Assembly (NCBI RefSeq): GCF_002005165.1
Contig: NZ_CP019699.1
Span: 2,666,001-2,730,000 of the forward strand
Length of the DNA: 64,000 nt
Direction: 5' to 3'
Source: Novibacillus thermophilus
GTDB lineage: Bacteria; Bacillota; Bacilli; Thermoactinomycetales; Novibacillaceae
Shown one piece after another: positions 1 to 9,010 of the stretch. Numbering within the stretch: the stretch's first letter is position 1; each line of letters opens with the position of its first letter. The notes beneath the pieces are model-generated. The model saw nothing but the letters and a program-made list of their open reading frames with translations. It was not told where the DNA came from and made no database searches. Made by a program: the position numbers and the translations under genes.

Positions 1-2
1 TC

Positions 3-1604
3 ATTTCAATCCTCTCGATTTTGAGCGGTACGGTGCTCGGAGTGCTGTTTTCCCGACTGTTTTTTGTTTTGATCAGTGCTTTGCTTGATTTAGAGGACCC
101 GATTCCGTTTCACGTAGCCCCGGCGGCTCTCGGGGTGACGTGCCTCAGTTTCTTTCTGATAGGTGTACTGATGAGTGCCCTGTCTTTGTGGCGGGTGGGG
201 CGGAGCCAGATCATTGATCTGATGAAAGAGAAAAGACAGCCGAAATCGTTGCCCGTTTTTTCGAAGTGGCTCGTGGTGGTGTCCGTCTTTTGCCTCGTCA
301 GCGGCTACGCCCTGGCGTGGTTTTCCGGTACGGCTATTCTCATCACCATGTTTCCGATTTTGTTCCTCGTCATCGCTGGCACTTATCTTTTGTTCACCCA
401 GAGCAGCGTCGCTTTTTTGCGGAGTATCAGGCGAAATCGGCGCATTTTGTACAAACACACCCATCTGATCACCGTTTCCCAACTGGTGTACAAACTAAAG
501 GACAACGCCCGGGTCATGTTTGTCGTCGCAGTTTTGTCGGCCGTGGTGTTGACGGCATCTGGGACGCTGTACACTTTTTACGACGGAATGACCAGCCAGA
601 TCGTGAAGATGACTCCTCATGCCATCAGCTTGACGGCACAGGGTGGGGAGAGGGACGATGGGGTGCATCCGGACACTGTGGAATCCATCCTCGCGGAACA
701 CGGCTTGACAGTGAGCCACCAGTATCGCGTGGTCGGCATTGCAGGGGAAATCGCACAAAAGGGCGACCGCGTTCCGGTCGGAGATGCGCCGCTCATCATA
801 TCGAACAAAACGTACAACGATCTGGCGCAGCAGGTGCAAGTGGACAGCCTTAAAGTTGAACGGGAGTCGACAGTCATCGTGAACCCGTTTGCCAGGATGG
901 GCGACGCTACGGTTGATTTGTCGGACATTCGGGTAAAAGCTGGGGACGAGGAAGTAACCCTTTCACCCCAAGCGTTGCGAACAGAGGCTGTCCTCAATCA
1001 AGGTGCCCACACGGATGCCATTCTCGTAGTGAATGATGCACTGTTTGAACAGTTAGCGGAGCACACTTCCGCCGAGGACTTGATCGTATCGTACGGATAC
1101 GAGTTGGAAAATTGGGCGCATTCCCTCAAAGCGGTCGAGGAGGTGGAGGCTCTGTTGCCGGAAGAGCGGCAACAGCATCTTACATCACGGGTTCAGCCTT
1201 TTGTCGAGGTGAAACAGATTTTTGGCCTGACCATGTTCATCGGTCTCTTCGTGAGCGTGTTGTTCTTTATTGCAGCGGGCAGCATGCTCTATTTTAAGCT
1301 GTTTACAGAGTTTCAGGAAGACCGGCAACAGTTTACCGCATTAAAACGCATCGGGATCACTGACGGTGAAATAAAGAAAATAGTGACGACACAAATTGGA
1401 ATGATCTTCTTCTTGCCGTTTGGAGTCGGAGTAGTTCACGCTGCCTTCGCTTTAAAAACGTTAGGGGACGTGTTGATGGTTCCGGTGTGGCAGTACGCCG
1501 CCATCATCACTGGCATCTACTTCGTTCTGCAACTGGCTTATTTTTTGTTGAGCCGTTACGCGTATGTAAAGCGAATGGCCCATCCGACATCACTGCCGTC
1601 GTAA
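3..1604 (+). CDS. FtsX-type ABC transporter permease, 5' end outside window
   Basis: The reading frame is open from the left edge, so this is the C-terminal part (about 533 residues) of a larger permease. Several hydrophobic segments are visible (near residues 10-25, 40-65, 90-130 and 170-190), then a long extracytoplasmic domain of about 200 residues, then three closing membrane segments after the glycine/phenylalanine-rich stretch following VKQIFGLTMFIGL. This plan of a membrane bundle, one large outside loop and an FtsX-like end (FTALKRIGITDGEIKKI) matches BceB/YvcS-type permeases of peptide-antibiotic sensing and export systems. That family is usually paired with an ATPase and a two-component system, which would lie left of the window. 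The substrate cannot be inferred. Confidence 0.85.
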   Translation: MSILSILSGTVLGVLFSRLFFVLISALLDLEDPIPFHVAPAALGVTCLSFFLIGVLMSALSLWRVGRSQIIDLMKEKRQPKSLPVFSKWLVVVSVFCLVSGYALAWFSGTAILITMFPILFLVIAGTYLLFTQSSVAFLRSIRRNRRILYKHTHLITVSQLVYKLKDNARVMFVVAVLSAVVLTASGTLYTFYDGMTSQIVKMTPHAISLTAQGGERDDGVHPDTVESILAEHGLTVSHQYRVVGIAGEIAQKGDRVPVGDAPLIISNKTYNDLAQQVQVDSLKVERESTVIVNPFARMGDATVDLSDIRVKAGDEEVTLSPQALRTEAVLNQGAHTDAILVVNDALFEQLAEHTSAEDLIVSYGYELENWAHSLKAVEEVEALLPEERQQHLTSRVQPFVEVKQIFGLTMFIGLFVSVLFFIAAGSMLYFKLFTEFQEDRQQFTALKRIGITDGEIKKIVTTQIGMIFFLPFGVGVVHAAFALKTLGDVLMVPVWQYAAIITGIYFVLQLAYFLLSRYAYVKRMAHPTSLPS

Positions 1605-1762
1605 ATCGCTTGTCCCGTGATGATGTAGAACCATTCGGGAATACTAAAGACATCCGTCTCAAGTCTTAGGCAGGATCATCCTGCAGCCAGTGTCCCCATC
1701 CAGTGCGATACAAGTAAGATAAAAATGCGGACAATAGGGGTATGCGTGTGAGGAGTTGTAGT

Positions 1763-2374
1763 ATGATTCAAAGTTTGCTGAACGCGTTGGAAGGATGGGG
1801 GATCCCAGGGCTGCTGATCGTCATGGCGATCGAAGGATCTTCCTTTCCGTTTCCGGGAGTTTTTCTCGTCGTGACTTACGGCTACGTGTTGACCCCAACT
1901 TTTCCGAAACTCGTCGGTCTCGCCTTTGGCATGAGTTTCGTCTACAGTGTCGCCAGCTACATCCCGTACGGGATTGGGTATCAACTGGAGTCGATAATAC
2001 CTCAGCGCTTTAAGCGGAAATTGTACAAGGCCCAAGATGCGTTTCGGAAATACGGGCTGTGGAGTGTCGCTTTGACGCGACCGTTCGGAGTGGGCAACTA
2101 CATTTCGTATGTGGCTGGAATGTGTAAAGTAAGTGCCTGGCAATACGGGTGCCTGACGCTTGTGGGCGTGTTCCCGTGGGCTTGCGCCATGTTGTGGATG
2201 GGGAGTGTCTTTAGAGGCAACGTGTACGCTGTCGGACAAATTTTTTACGACTACCAGTGGTATTTGTACGGACTTGCAGCCATGGCGCTCCTGGTCGTCG
2301 TATTCGGGAGATATGTGTGGCAGAACCGCTGGAAATCGACACCGCTGTCGAAAAGGGAGGGAAGTGACAAGTGA
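1763..2374 (+). CDS. DedA/VTT-domain membrane protein
   Basis: 203 residues with about five hydrophobic segments. It begins with the DedA-like pattern of an N-terminal amphipathic helix followed by a reentrant segment (GLLIVMAIEGSSFPFPGVF), and has the VTT-type G-x-x-x-Y motif (SYIPYGIGYQL) and an R-x-x-P/G-rich helix (ALTRPFGVGNYISYVAGM). DedA proteins are lipid scramblases or flippases that support envelope homeostasis. The ATG at 1763 is chosen because GAGGAG-like sequence lies 7 nt upstream; the ATG at 1742 has no such site. The stop overlaps the next start by 4 nt (GTGA), so it is translationally coupled to the glycolipid-type glycosyltransferase, which fits a membrane lipid role. Confidence 0.8.
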   Translation: MIQSLLNALEGWGIPGLLIVMAIEGSSFPFPGVFLVVTYGYVLTPTFPKLVGLAFGMSFVYSVASYIPYGIGYQLESIIPQRFKRKLYKAQDAFRKYGLWSVALTRPFGVGNYISYVAGMCKVSAWQYGCLTLVGVFPWACAMLWMGSVFRGNVYAVGQIFYDYQWYLYGLAAMALLVVVFGRYVWQNRWKSTPLSKREGSDK

Positions 2375-3498
2375 AGCGCATTTTGTTTCTGCCGTTACTT
2401 CAAATGCCTTCTGGTCATCATCAAGTGGCGAACGCACTGATTCGGTCGCTCCACAGGCGAGCACCTGACATCGACTGCCGGAAGGTCGATTTTCTCAGCT
2501 ATGCCAACGAATGGCTGGAGAAAGTTGTAACCGGTACGTACTTGAAGTGGATCCACCACTTCCCGGTCACATACGATAAAGCATACCGGACCTTTGCTTC
2601 TTCTTCTTCGTCGGATGTCGTCCAGCACTTTCAGTGGTACGAGCGGTTCTTCGTCAAAAAGATGCAGCACTTGTTGGAGAAGGAACAGCCCGATCTCATC
2701 GTGTGTACCCACGGATTTCCGTCTTCCCTCATCAACCGGCTCAAAATGCGGAAGGTGTTGAGAACGCCTGTCATCAATGTGTACACAGACTTTTTCATCA
2801 ATTCCATTTGGGGACGCCACGGCATCGATTACCACTTTGTGGCCGATACGGAATTAAAAATTGAATTGATGCGGAGCGGTGTACCCGAGCACAGAATTTA
2901 TACGACAGGCATCCCCGTTGACGACTGTTTCAAGCGAACAAGACGTTTTCGCAAGCTTCAACCGCCCTTTCGCGTTCTCGTTTCCGGCGGGAGCAACGGT
3001 CTTGGCCACATCAAGGAAATCTTGAAGAAATTAAAGCCATCTCGCGACATTCGCTACGACATCCTTTGCGGCAACAACCGGAATCTGTATAATGAAATTG
3101 TTTCAATGCGCTCCGAAAACATTCAGCCGCTGCCCTACATTTCCTCGAGGGATGAGATGAATCAGTTGTACGACTCAGTGGATGCGGTCATGACCAAGGC
3201 GGGCGGCGTGACGGTTAGCGAAGCGCTGTTCAAAGGATTGCCCGTATTTGTTCACGCATCCCTCCCCGGGCAGGAAACATTTAACCGGGATTACCTTGAG
3301 TCGCGGGGACTGATACGCCATTTAAAATACGACGCACCTTTTGATCAACAATTGCTAGAAGTGCTCACGGACGAGGACGAACTCAACGAGTGGAGAAGCC
3401 GTATGGAGGCTTATCGCCTCAGGTTGCGAGAAAAGGCGTCTGACGCAGTATTACAGCTGCTGCAGAACTCGAACCGAATGGAGAAACAGAACGTGTAA
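2371..3498 (+). CDS. UgtP/MGDG-synthase-like glycosyltransferase
   Basis: 375 residues, close to the family length. The N-terminus (FLPLLQMPSGHHQVANAL) is the acceptor-side Rossmann half of GT28/MGDG-synthase proteins, in which a G-x-G-H-like motif opens the fold. The donor-side motif TKAGGVTVSEALFKGLPVF lies near residue 275, followed by P-G-Q-E-x-x-N, all typical of nucleotide-sugar binding. Family members transfer glucose or galactose to diacylglycerol at the inner membrane face. The GTG start overlaps the DedA stop. Substrate specificity is inferred from the family only. Confidence 0.82.
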   Translation: MKRILFLPLLQMPSGHHQVANALIRSLHRRAPDIDCRKVDFLSYANEWLEKVVTGTYLKWIHHFPVTYDKAYRTFASSSSSDVVQHFQWYERFFVKKMQHLLEKEQPDLIVCTHGFPSSLINRLKMRKVLRTPVINVYTDFFINSIWGRHGIDYHFVADTELKIELMRSGVPEHRIYTTGIPVDDCFKRTRRFRKLQPPFRVLVSGGSNGLGHIKEILKKLKPSRDIRYDILCGNNRNLYNEIVSMRSENIQPLPYISSRDEMNQLYDSVDAVMTKAGGVTVSEALFKGLPVFVHASLPGQETFNRDYLESRGLIRHLKYDAPFDQQLLEVLTDEDELNEWRSRMEAYRLRLREKASDAVLQLLQNSNRMEKQNV

Positions 3499-3511
3499 GA
3501 GGTGAAGGGGA

Positions 3512-4339
3512 TTGGGAGAAATCGGATTGGCCCTGGGGGGCGGTTCACTGAGGGGAGCAGCCCATATCGGGGTGCTGAAGGAGATCACCGCTCGGGGGAT
3601 CGACGTGTCTCACTTGGCTGGGACAAGTGCCGGGGCCATTGTGGCAGGCCTCTACGCTTGCGGGGTCGCCCCTCAGAAAATGGAGGCGATATTTTGCGAC
3701 TTGTCTTTAAGCAAAATGTGGGATTGGAAATTCGGAAAACAAGGATTGACCGGCAGGCGCATCTACGAGAAGTTATTGCATCTGACGGACGGGAGGCACT
3801 TCTCCGATCTCTCCATCCCATTGGCCGTCGTCTGCGTCGATTTAGTGTCGGGGGAATTGGTCGTCGTCCGTTCGGGAGAAATTGCCGAGGCGTTGCGGGC
3901 AAGCATTGCGATTCCAGGTGTCCTTGCGCCGGTTGAACGAGACGATCAGCTGCTCGTGGACGGTTACGTCCTCAATAACAACCCGGCTGATATTGTCAAG
4001 AAAATGGGAGCTTCGTACGTCGTCGCCGTAGAGGTGAGTCGCTTGCCGGAACAGCGCTCTCGTCACGTTTTTTCCCATTTGTCCCGCTACATAAGCATTG
4101 CCAGTCGACACATGACAGCCCAACAATTGCGGGAAAACGCCGATCTCATCATCGATGTCGATTTAAGACATGTCGGCCGTTTTGATTTCAGTGACCTGGC
4201 AGTGACGATTGCACTTGGGGAGAAAGAAGCGCAACGGGCGTTGGCGAAGTACCCGCCTGTTCGAAAAACCGTCGACACGGAAACAGATGAGCCGGACCCG
4301 GCTCAACTCACACCCCTCAGGCTCCGTCACGCAGAGTGA
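3512..4339 (+). CDS. patatin-like phospholipase (RssA family)
   Basis: 275 residues. The oxyanion motif GGGSLRGAAHIG is at residues 9-20, the nucleophile elbow GTSAG with the catalytic serine is near residue 40, and the catalytic aspartate is in VDGYVLNN near residue 150. Together these make a complete Ser-Asp dyad. The TTG start at 3512 is preceded by GAGGTGAAGG. It probably belongs to the same transcription unit as the two upstream membrane/lipid genes (13-nt gap) and is followed by a strong terminator. Expected activity is lipid acyl hydrolysis; the substrate is unknown. Confidence 0.85.
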   Translation: MGEIGLALGGGSLRGAAHIGVLKEITARGIDVSHLAGTSAGAIVAGLYACGVAPQKMEAIFCDLSLSKMWDWKFGKQGLTGRRIYEKLLHLTDGRHFSDLSIPLAVVCVDLVSGELVVVRSGEIAEALRASIAIPGVLAPVERDDQLLVDGYVLNNNPADIVKKMGASYVVAVEVSRLPEQRSRHVFSHLSRYISIASRHMTAQQLRENADLIIDVDLRHVGRFDFSDLAVTIALGEKEAQRALAKYPPVRKTVDTETDEPDPAQLTPLRLRHAE

Positions 4340-4347
4340 AGACTGTC

Positions 4348-4378
4348 AAAAAGCACCTGTCGCTATCAGGTGCTTTTT
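4348..4378 (+). terminator. rho-independent terminator
   Basis: AAAAAGCACCTG pairs with CAGGTGCTTTTT across a 7-nt loop, ending in a T run. It closes the DedA-glycosyltransferase-patatin operon. Confidence 0.9.
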
Positions 4379-4502
4379 CATTGTATAAATTACGAGATTG
4401 ATGTATATTTAATACATTCGGACAACCTTACTGGAACACTGCATCCTTTAGTCAGTGTTTAAAAACAAAACAATTGCAGAACGGGAGGAGGGGGTTGGGT
4501 GT

Positions 4503-5455
4503 ATGGAACAAGTGAAAGTACAAGGGGAGAGATGGTTCCCTTCCGAGACGCGATTTTCCGATGAAGCTAAAGCATTGTGGGGGATTGGTACTGCGATTCT
4601 GAAATCGGGCGTCTCCGGGCAGTCTTAATGCGGAGGCCGGGCAGAGAAATTGAAGGAGTCACTGTAAACAACTACGAAACTTTCCGGTGGAAAGCCCCGA
4701 TGGAAGTGGACCGGGCCCGGAAACAACATGATGCGTTGGCCCAAATTTACCGGGATCACGGCGTCGACGTCCACTATGTGGAGAACCAGCGGGTGGACAG
4801 GCCGAACGCCTTGTTTATGCGGGATCAAGTGTTGATGACGCCGGAGGGGGCGATCGTGTGTCGCAACGGCATTTCCGCAAGACGCGGTGAAGAACGGTAT
4901 GCCGCTGAAACACTGGCTAGTCTCGGTGTGCCCATTGTCAAGACGATAAACGGTGACGGGTATTTTGACGGAGCGTGCGCTATGTGGATCGACCGCGAAA
5001 CCGTGATCATCGGAACGGGGGCCCGGGCGAACAAAGCGGGGGCACTTCAGGTAGAATCTGAACTGAGAAATATGGGGGTTACGGACATCGTCCATTTTGA
5101 AATTCCATACGGGCACGCCCATTTGGACGGTTTGATCAACATTGCCGACAAAAAGGTCGCTGTTTTGTTTCCGTGGCAAGTGCCGTACGATGTAGTTAAA
5201 TTTTTGCTGGAACGAGATTTCACCATCGTAGAAGCGACAAACTTTGAAGAAATCAAAGTGAAAGCGTGTATCAATTTTGTGGCGATAGAGCCCGGAAAAA
5301 TTGTCATGCCGGCCGGCTGTCCAGAAACGAAACAAAAAGTAGAAGACGCCGGCGTTGAAGTGATTGAAGCACAAGTGGATGAGATTTTAAAAGGGTGGGG
5401 CGCGATTCACTGTATGACCGCCTTTTTGAAAAGAGATCCGGTAACGGACAACTGA
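4503..5455 (+). pseudogene. arginine deiminase superfamily protein, copy 1, frameshifted near its 5' end
   Basis: The ATG at 4503 has a strong GGGAGGAGGGGG site and encodes a start matching copy 2 at 7769 (VQGERWFPSET). The frame breaks at the G run 4579-4583: copy 2 reads W-G-D-W-Y-C, while here one base is missing, so the first frame stops at 4628. From 4577 the rest (292 residues) is intact in the -1 frame and keeps the superfamily residues: MFMRD, a GDGYFDGACAMW acidic site, HLDG histidine, and the C-terminal cysteine in GAIHCMTAF. Relatives hydrolyse or transfer the guanidino group of arginine-like substrates. Either the gene is damaged, or the reading has a homopolymer error, or translation begins at the GTG 4577. 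Confidence 0.75.
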
Positions 5456-5475
5456 GAGTGGGAGGAGAAATGGTG

Positions 5476-6297
5476 ATGAAGAAAACATTTGGACTCATCG
5501 TCATGGTATCGTTGTTGGTCATGTCAGCGTGCAGCCAGGCGCAAAGTGACGAACAAGGGGCTGCGTCGACGATTGACCAAGTTTTGGACAAAGGGAAGCT
5601 CGTTGTCGGGACGGCTCCCGGGTATTACCCGTTTGAAATGAAAGATATGAACGGAGAATTCGTCGGTTACGATATCGATGTCGCCAAAGCGATTGCGGAA
5701 GCGTTGGACGTAGAAGTGGAATTTCAACAATTCGGTTTTGACGGACTGATACCGGCTTTGCAAACAGGGGAAATCGATATGATCCTCGCCGGTATGACCA
5801 TTAGAGGCGACCGCGCCTTGTCCGTCAGTTTTTCCGATCCATACCATACGACGGGCCAAGTCGTCATGCTACCCAAGGACGATACCGACACAAAATCGTG
5901 GGAGGACTTGGATCAACCGAACAAAAAAATTGCCGTTTCTTTAGGGACGACCGGGGCACTGCTTGCCAAACAGATCTTCCAGGAAGCAGAAATACTCGAC
6001 TTTGAAGATTTTCCTTCAGCCGCAATGGCTTTAATCCAAGGGGAAGCGGACGGTGTCGTGTACGACGAACCGGCCATCAGAGTGTATGAAGCGATGCACA
6101 GTGACAGCGTGCGCGGCATTTACGATCTCATTTCGTCGGAAGAGTTGGGAATTGCCGTTCGCCACAACGATTTTGAGACGGTTCAATGGCTGAACTCATT
6201 CCTCGCGTCATATTTGAACAGTCCGGAACAAATTGCCACTTATGAAAAATGGTTTGAAAGTTCTGATTGGATGGACGAGGTCGAAATCGAAGACTAA
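5476..6297 (+). CDS. amino acid ABC transporter substrate-binding lipoprotein
   Basis: 273 residues. A short lipoprotein signal ends at the lipobox VMSAC, followed by a linker. The mature part has the SBP_bac_3 pattern: GKLVVGTAPGYYPFEM near the start, GYDIDVAKAIAEAL, FDGLIPALQTGEIDMI and SVSFSDPY. This family binds polar amino acids (arginine, glutamine, histidine, cystine). ATG 5476 is preferred over 5470 because GGAGGAG then sits about 8 nt upstream. The permease and ATPase follow directly, and two arginine-deiminase-like genes flank the set, so an arginine-like or guanidino ligand is inferred. Confidence 0.9.
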   Translation: MKKTFGLIVMVSLLVMSACSQAQSDEQGAASTIDQVLDKGKLVVGTAPGYYPFEMKDMNGEFVGYDIDVAKAIAEALDVEVEFQQFGFDGLIPALQTGEIDMILAGMTIRGDRALSVSFSDPYHTTGQVVMLPKDDTDTKSWEDLDQPNKKIAVSLGTTGALLAKQIFQEAEILDFEDFPSAAMALIQGEADGVVYDEPAIRVYEAMHSDSVRGIYDLISSEELGIAVRHNDFETVQWLNSFLASYLNSPEQIATYEKWFESSDWMDEVEIED

Positions 6298-6320
6298 AGG
6301 GATGATGAGGAGGAAAATGA

Positions 6321-6980
6321 ATGTCCTACCGACCGGACTGGAGTGTTATTCCTCAAAATCTCGATTTGTTTCTTGAGGGATTGCTTCTCACGATTGAAAT
6401 ATCGGCACTAGCTTTACTGTTTAGCATCCCGATCGGTATTTTAGCCGGATTGTGTAGAATTTCCCGGAACAAAATGGTCTCTTTTATTGCAGTGAGTTAC
6501 GTTGAATTAATGCGAGGGATACCGCTTTTGGTGCTCCTGTTTTGGATCTTTTTCGTCCTGGGGAAGGTTCTGCAGCTGGGTGCTTACTGGTCGGCTGTGC
6601 TGGGGTTGGCAATCTTTTCTGGTGCGTTTATTGCCGAGATTGTAAGAGCGGGTATCCAGGCGGTGCCGAAAGGGCAAATGGAGGCGGCGCGTTCCACCGG
6701 CATGACTTACGTGCAGGCGATGCGGTACATTATTTTGCCCCAAGCCCTGCGAAAAGTGCTGCCGCCGATGGCCTCGCAGTTTATCATCTTGATTAAAGAC
6801 TCTTCTTTAGTGTCCGTCATTTCGGTCGTCGATCTAACGCTTGTTGCCAAAAATTTAGTGGCCACATCGTTTCGATCCCTGGAAGTGTGGACGTTTGTCG
6901 CCTTGCTGTATTTTGTTGTTACTTTTACGCTATCTCAAATTATTAGGTTTTTTGAAAACAAGTACAAAGTTTACGAATGA
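6321..6980 (+). CDS. amino acid ABC transporter permease
   Basis: 219 residues with about five membrane helices. The HisM/GlnP family EAA loop is clear (EAARSTGMTYVQAMRYIILP), as are the early GLLLTIEISALALLFSIPIG segment and MRGIPLLVLLFW. It forms the membrane channel for the binding protein at 5476 and the ATPase at 7002. A GAGGA site lies 5-8 nt before the ATG. As the only permease of the set it probably works as a homodimer, which is normal in this family. Confidence 0.92.
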   Translation: MSYRPDWSVIPQNLDLFLEGLLLTIEISALALLFSIPIGILAGLCRISRNKMVSFIAVSYVELMRGIPLLVLLFWIFFVLGKVLQLGAYWSAVLGLAIFSGAFIAEIVRAGIQAVPKGQMEAARSTGMTYVQAMRYIILPQALRKVLPPMASQFIILIKDSSLVSVISVVDLTLVAKNLVATSFRSLEVWTFVALLYFVVTFTLSQIIRFFENKYKVYE

Positions 6981-7001
6981 GTGATCTAGCAACGCGATGG
7001 G

Positions 7002-7742
7002 ATGTTGATGAATATGATCCAAATGAAAAACGTCGAAAAAAGTTTTGGTAAGACGAAGGTTTTGCACAACATTCAACTATCGGTCCCCCGGTCACACGTC
7101 TACTCTTTGATCGGTCCGAGCGGTGCTGGTAAGAGCACGTTGATCCGAACGATCAACGCCTTGGAAACCATTCAAGGCGGAGAAATTTTGGTAGACGGCG
7201 TTTCAGTACACGACAAAAAGACAGACATCAACAAAGTGCGGACGGACATCGGGTTCGTATTTCAGTCTTTTAATTTGTACCCGCATTTGACCGCTTTGGA
7301 AAATGTGACCATCTCGCCCATGAAAGTGAGGAATGTGAGCAAAAAGGAAGCCGAGGAAAAAGGTAAGGAATTACTCGCTTCACTGGGGCTTGCGGACAAA
7401 GCCTCCTTCTACCCGTCTGAACTGTCAGGAGGGCAGCAGCAGCGGGTCGCCATTGCCCGGGCGTTGGCGATGGACCCGAAAGTGATGCTTTTCGACGAAC
7501 CGACGTCAGCTCTGGACCCGGAAATGATCAAAGAAGTGCTGGACGCCATTCGTCGTCTCGCAAAATCGGGGATGACGATGGTGGTTGTCACCCATGAAAT
7601 GGGCTTTGCCCGGGAGATGTGCGATCAAATCGTGTTTATGGCAGACGGAAGAATCGTCGAAGTGACACCTCCCGAACAATTTTTTACGAATCCTGAAAGT
7701 GATCGCGCCAAAGATTTCTTGTCTAAAGTACTGAATCATTAA
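7002..7742 (+). CDS. amino acid ABC transporter ATP-binding protein
   Basis: 246 residues with Walker [10 protein letters not shown] near residue 38, Q-loop [17 protein letters not shown], signature LSGGQQQR, Walker [14 protein letters not shown] and the switch histidine in VVVTHEMGF. This is the GlnQ/HisP family. The start is uncertain: ATG 7002 and ATG 7014 are in frame and neither has a strong Shine-Dalgarno sequence. It completes the importer with 5476 and 6321. Confidence 0.93.
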   Translation: MLMNMIQMKNVEKSFGKTKVLHNIQLSVPRSHVYSLIGPSGAGKSTLIRTINALETIQGGEILVDGVSVHDKKTDINKVRTDIGFVFQSFNLYPHLTALENVTISPMKVRNVSKKEAEEKGKELLASLGLADKASFYPSELSGGQQQRVAIARALAMDPKVMLFDEPTSALDPEMIKEVLDAIRRLAKSGMTMVVVTHEMGFAREMCDQIVFMADGRIVEVTPPEQFFTNPESDRAKDFLSKVLNH

Positions 7743-7768
7743 ATGGGCTGATTGGAGGAATTGGCAAA

Positions 7769-8719
7769 GTGAAAGTCGTCGTTCAAGGTGAACGGTGGTT
7801 TCCGTCAGAGACCGTGTTTGCCGACGAGATGAAAGAGTTGTGGGGAGATTGGTATTGCGACTCGGAAGTGGGCCGTTTACGGGCCGTGTTAATGCACAGG
7901 CCCGGACGGGAAATCGAAGGGATTACAGACGAAAACTTCTCACAATACCGCTTTCGGGCACCGATCAATGCTGAAAGGGCGAGAAAACAACAGGACGAAT
8001 TGGCGGACGTGTACCGCTCCCACGGCGTGGCGGTTCACTATGTCCAAAATCAACGTGAAGACCGTCCTAATGCGATGTTTATGCGGGACCTCGTGCTGAT
8101 GACACCGGAGGGGGCGATCGTGTGCCGTCCGGCTATACCGGCCAGAAGGGGAGAAGAAAAAGCTGTCGCAGAAACGTTGGCCTCCCTCGGTGTACCGATT
8201 ATTAAAACAATTAACGGTGACGGTTATTTTGAAGGGGCCTGTGCGATGTGGATCGACCGCGAGACGGTGATCATCGGAACCGGCAGCCGCTCCAACGAGA
8301 AAGGTGTGCAGCAAGTCGAAGCGGAACTGCGTAACATCGGCGTCACCAACATCATTCGCACCCAAATACCGTACGGGTCTATCCATCTTGACGGCTACAT
8401 GAATATGGTAGACAAAAAGAAACTCGTCATATTCCCCTGGCACGTCACGTACGACTGCGCCAAGCAATTGTTGGACTTAGGCATTGAACTCATTGAAATG
8501 ACGAACATTGAAGAACTCAAAAACGGTATGGCGATGAACTTCGTCGCCCTTGAGCCTGGAAAAGTCGTCATGCCCTCTGGAAATCCCGAAACGAAAGCGT
8601 TGCTGGAAAACGAAGGCGTCCACGTGATCGAAGTCGAAATGGACGAAATTGTGAACGGCTGGGGCGCGATACACTGCATGACTGCGTTTCTGAGACGCGA
8701 CCCTGTCAGTCACGCATGA
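7769..8719 (+). CDS. arginine deiminase superfamily protein, copy 2 (intact)
   Basis: 316 residues, GTG start with GGAGG 10 nt upstream. It aligns end to end with the frameshifted copy at 4503. Superfamily residues are in order: MFMRDLVLMTPEGA near residue 110, the acidic site in NGDGYFEGACAMW, the histidine in GSIHLDGYMN, and the catalytic-type cysteine in GWGAIHCMTAF near the C-terminus. Known members are arginine deiminases, dimethylarginine hydrolases, arginine dihydrolases and amidinotransferases; the sequence alone does not separate these. Its place after an amino acid importer and before rocA/rocD suggests it feeds citrulline or ornithine into the Roc pathway. Confidence 0.85.
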   Translation: MKVVVQGERWFPSETVFADEMKELWGDWYCDSEVGRLRAVLMHRPGREIEGITDENFSQYRFRAPINAERARKQQDELADVYRSHGVAVHYVQNQREDRPNAMFMRDLVLMTPEGAIVCRPAIPARRGEEKAVAETLASLGVPIIKTINGDGYFEGACAMWIDRETVIIGTGSRSNEKGVQQVEAELRNIGVTNIIRTQIPYGSIHLDGYMNMVDKKKLVIFPWHVTYDCAKQLLDLGIELIEMTNIEELKNGMAMNFVALEPGKVVMPSGNPETKALLENEGVHVIEVEMDEIVNGWGAIHCMTAFLRRDPVSHA

Positions 8720-8890
8720 CGGCCGTTATGAATGTTCAATTTTCTCAAACGATACTGTAAACTTTGACGGCTGATGCCGAGGGCATCGGCCGTTTTCGTT
8801 ACATTGCCGTTGTGTGCTTTAAGTGCCTTTTTGATCACATTTTTTTTCTGCAGCTTCCATCTGTTCCTTCAATGTTTTAATATATCACCG
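8710..8890 (-). pseudogene. decayed 3' end of a RocR-type sigma-54 activator
   Basis: Reading the minus strand from about 8836 down to 8732 gives AHNGNVTKTADALGISRQSL followed by QYRLRKLNI. This is a Fis-type helix-turn-helix typical of the C-terminus of RocR/BkdR enhancer-binding proteins. Further upstream (about 8885-8840) TLKEQMEAAE continues the homology in another frame, separated by an A-run shift, with a TGA just before it. No AAA+ domain is present. It is a relic of the regulator expected beside rocA/rocD. Confidence 0.7.
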
Positions 8891-8949
8891 GGGCTGCTTC
8901 TTGTCGGTGAATCTCCTGTCCGTCAACCTTCTCACCATTCCTCAATGGA

Positions 8950-8965
8950 TAGCACGAATCTTGTT
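8950..8965 (+). promoter_or_regulatory. sigma-54-like -24/-12 promoter ahead of rocA
   Basis: TAGCACGAATCTTGTT matches the SigL consensus TGGCACG-N4-TTGCW with two mismatches and exact spacing. It lies 46 nt before the rocA start. RocR-dependent, SigL-driven transcription of roc genes is established in B. subtilis. The match is by eye. Confidence 0.5.
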
Positions 8966-9010
8966 AGAATAAGATGGGGAAGGAGATAATACGATCAGGA
9001 GGTATTGAGA

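Noticed and set aside
4379..4502. Sigma-54 promoter before the first arginine deiminase-like gene
   Set aside because: CTGGAACACTGCAT looks similar at first, but the GG-to-GC spacing is too short.
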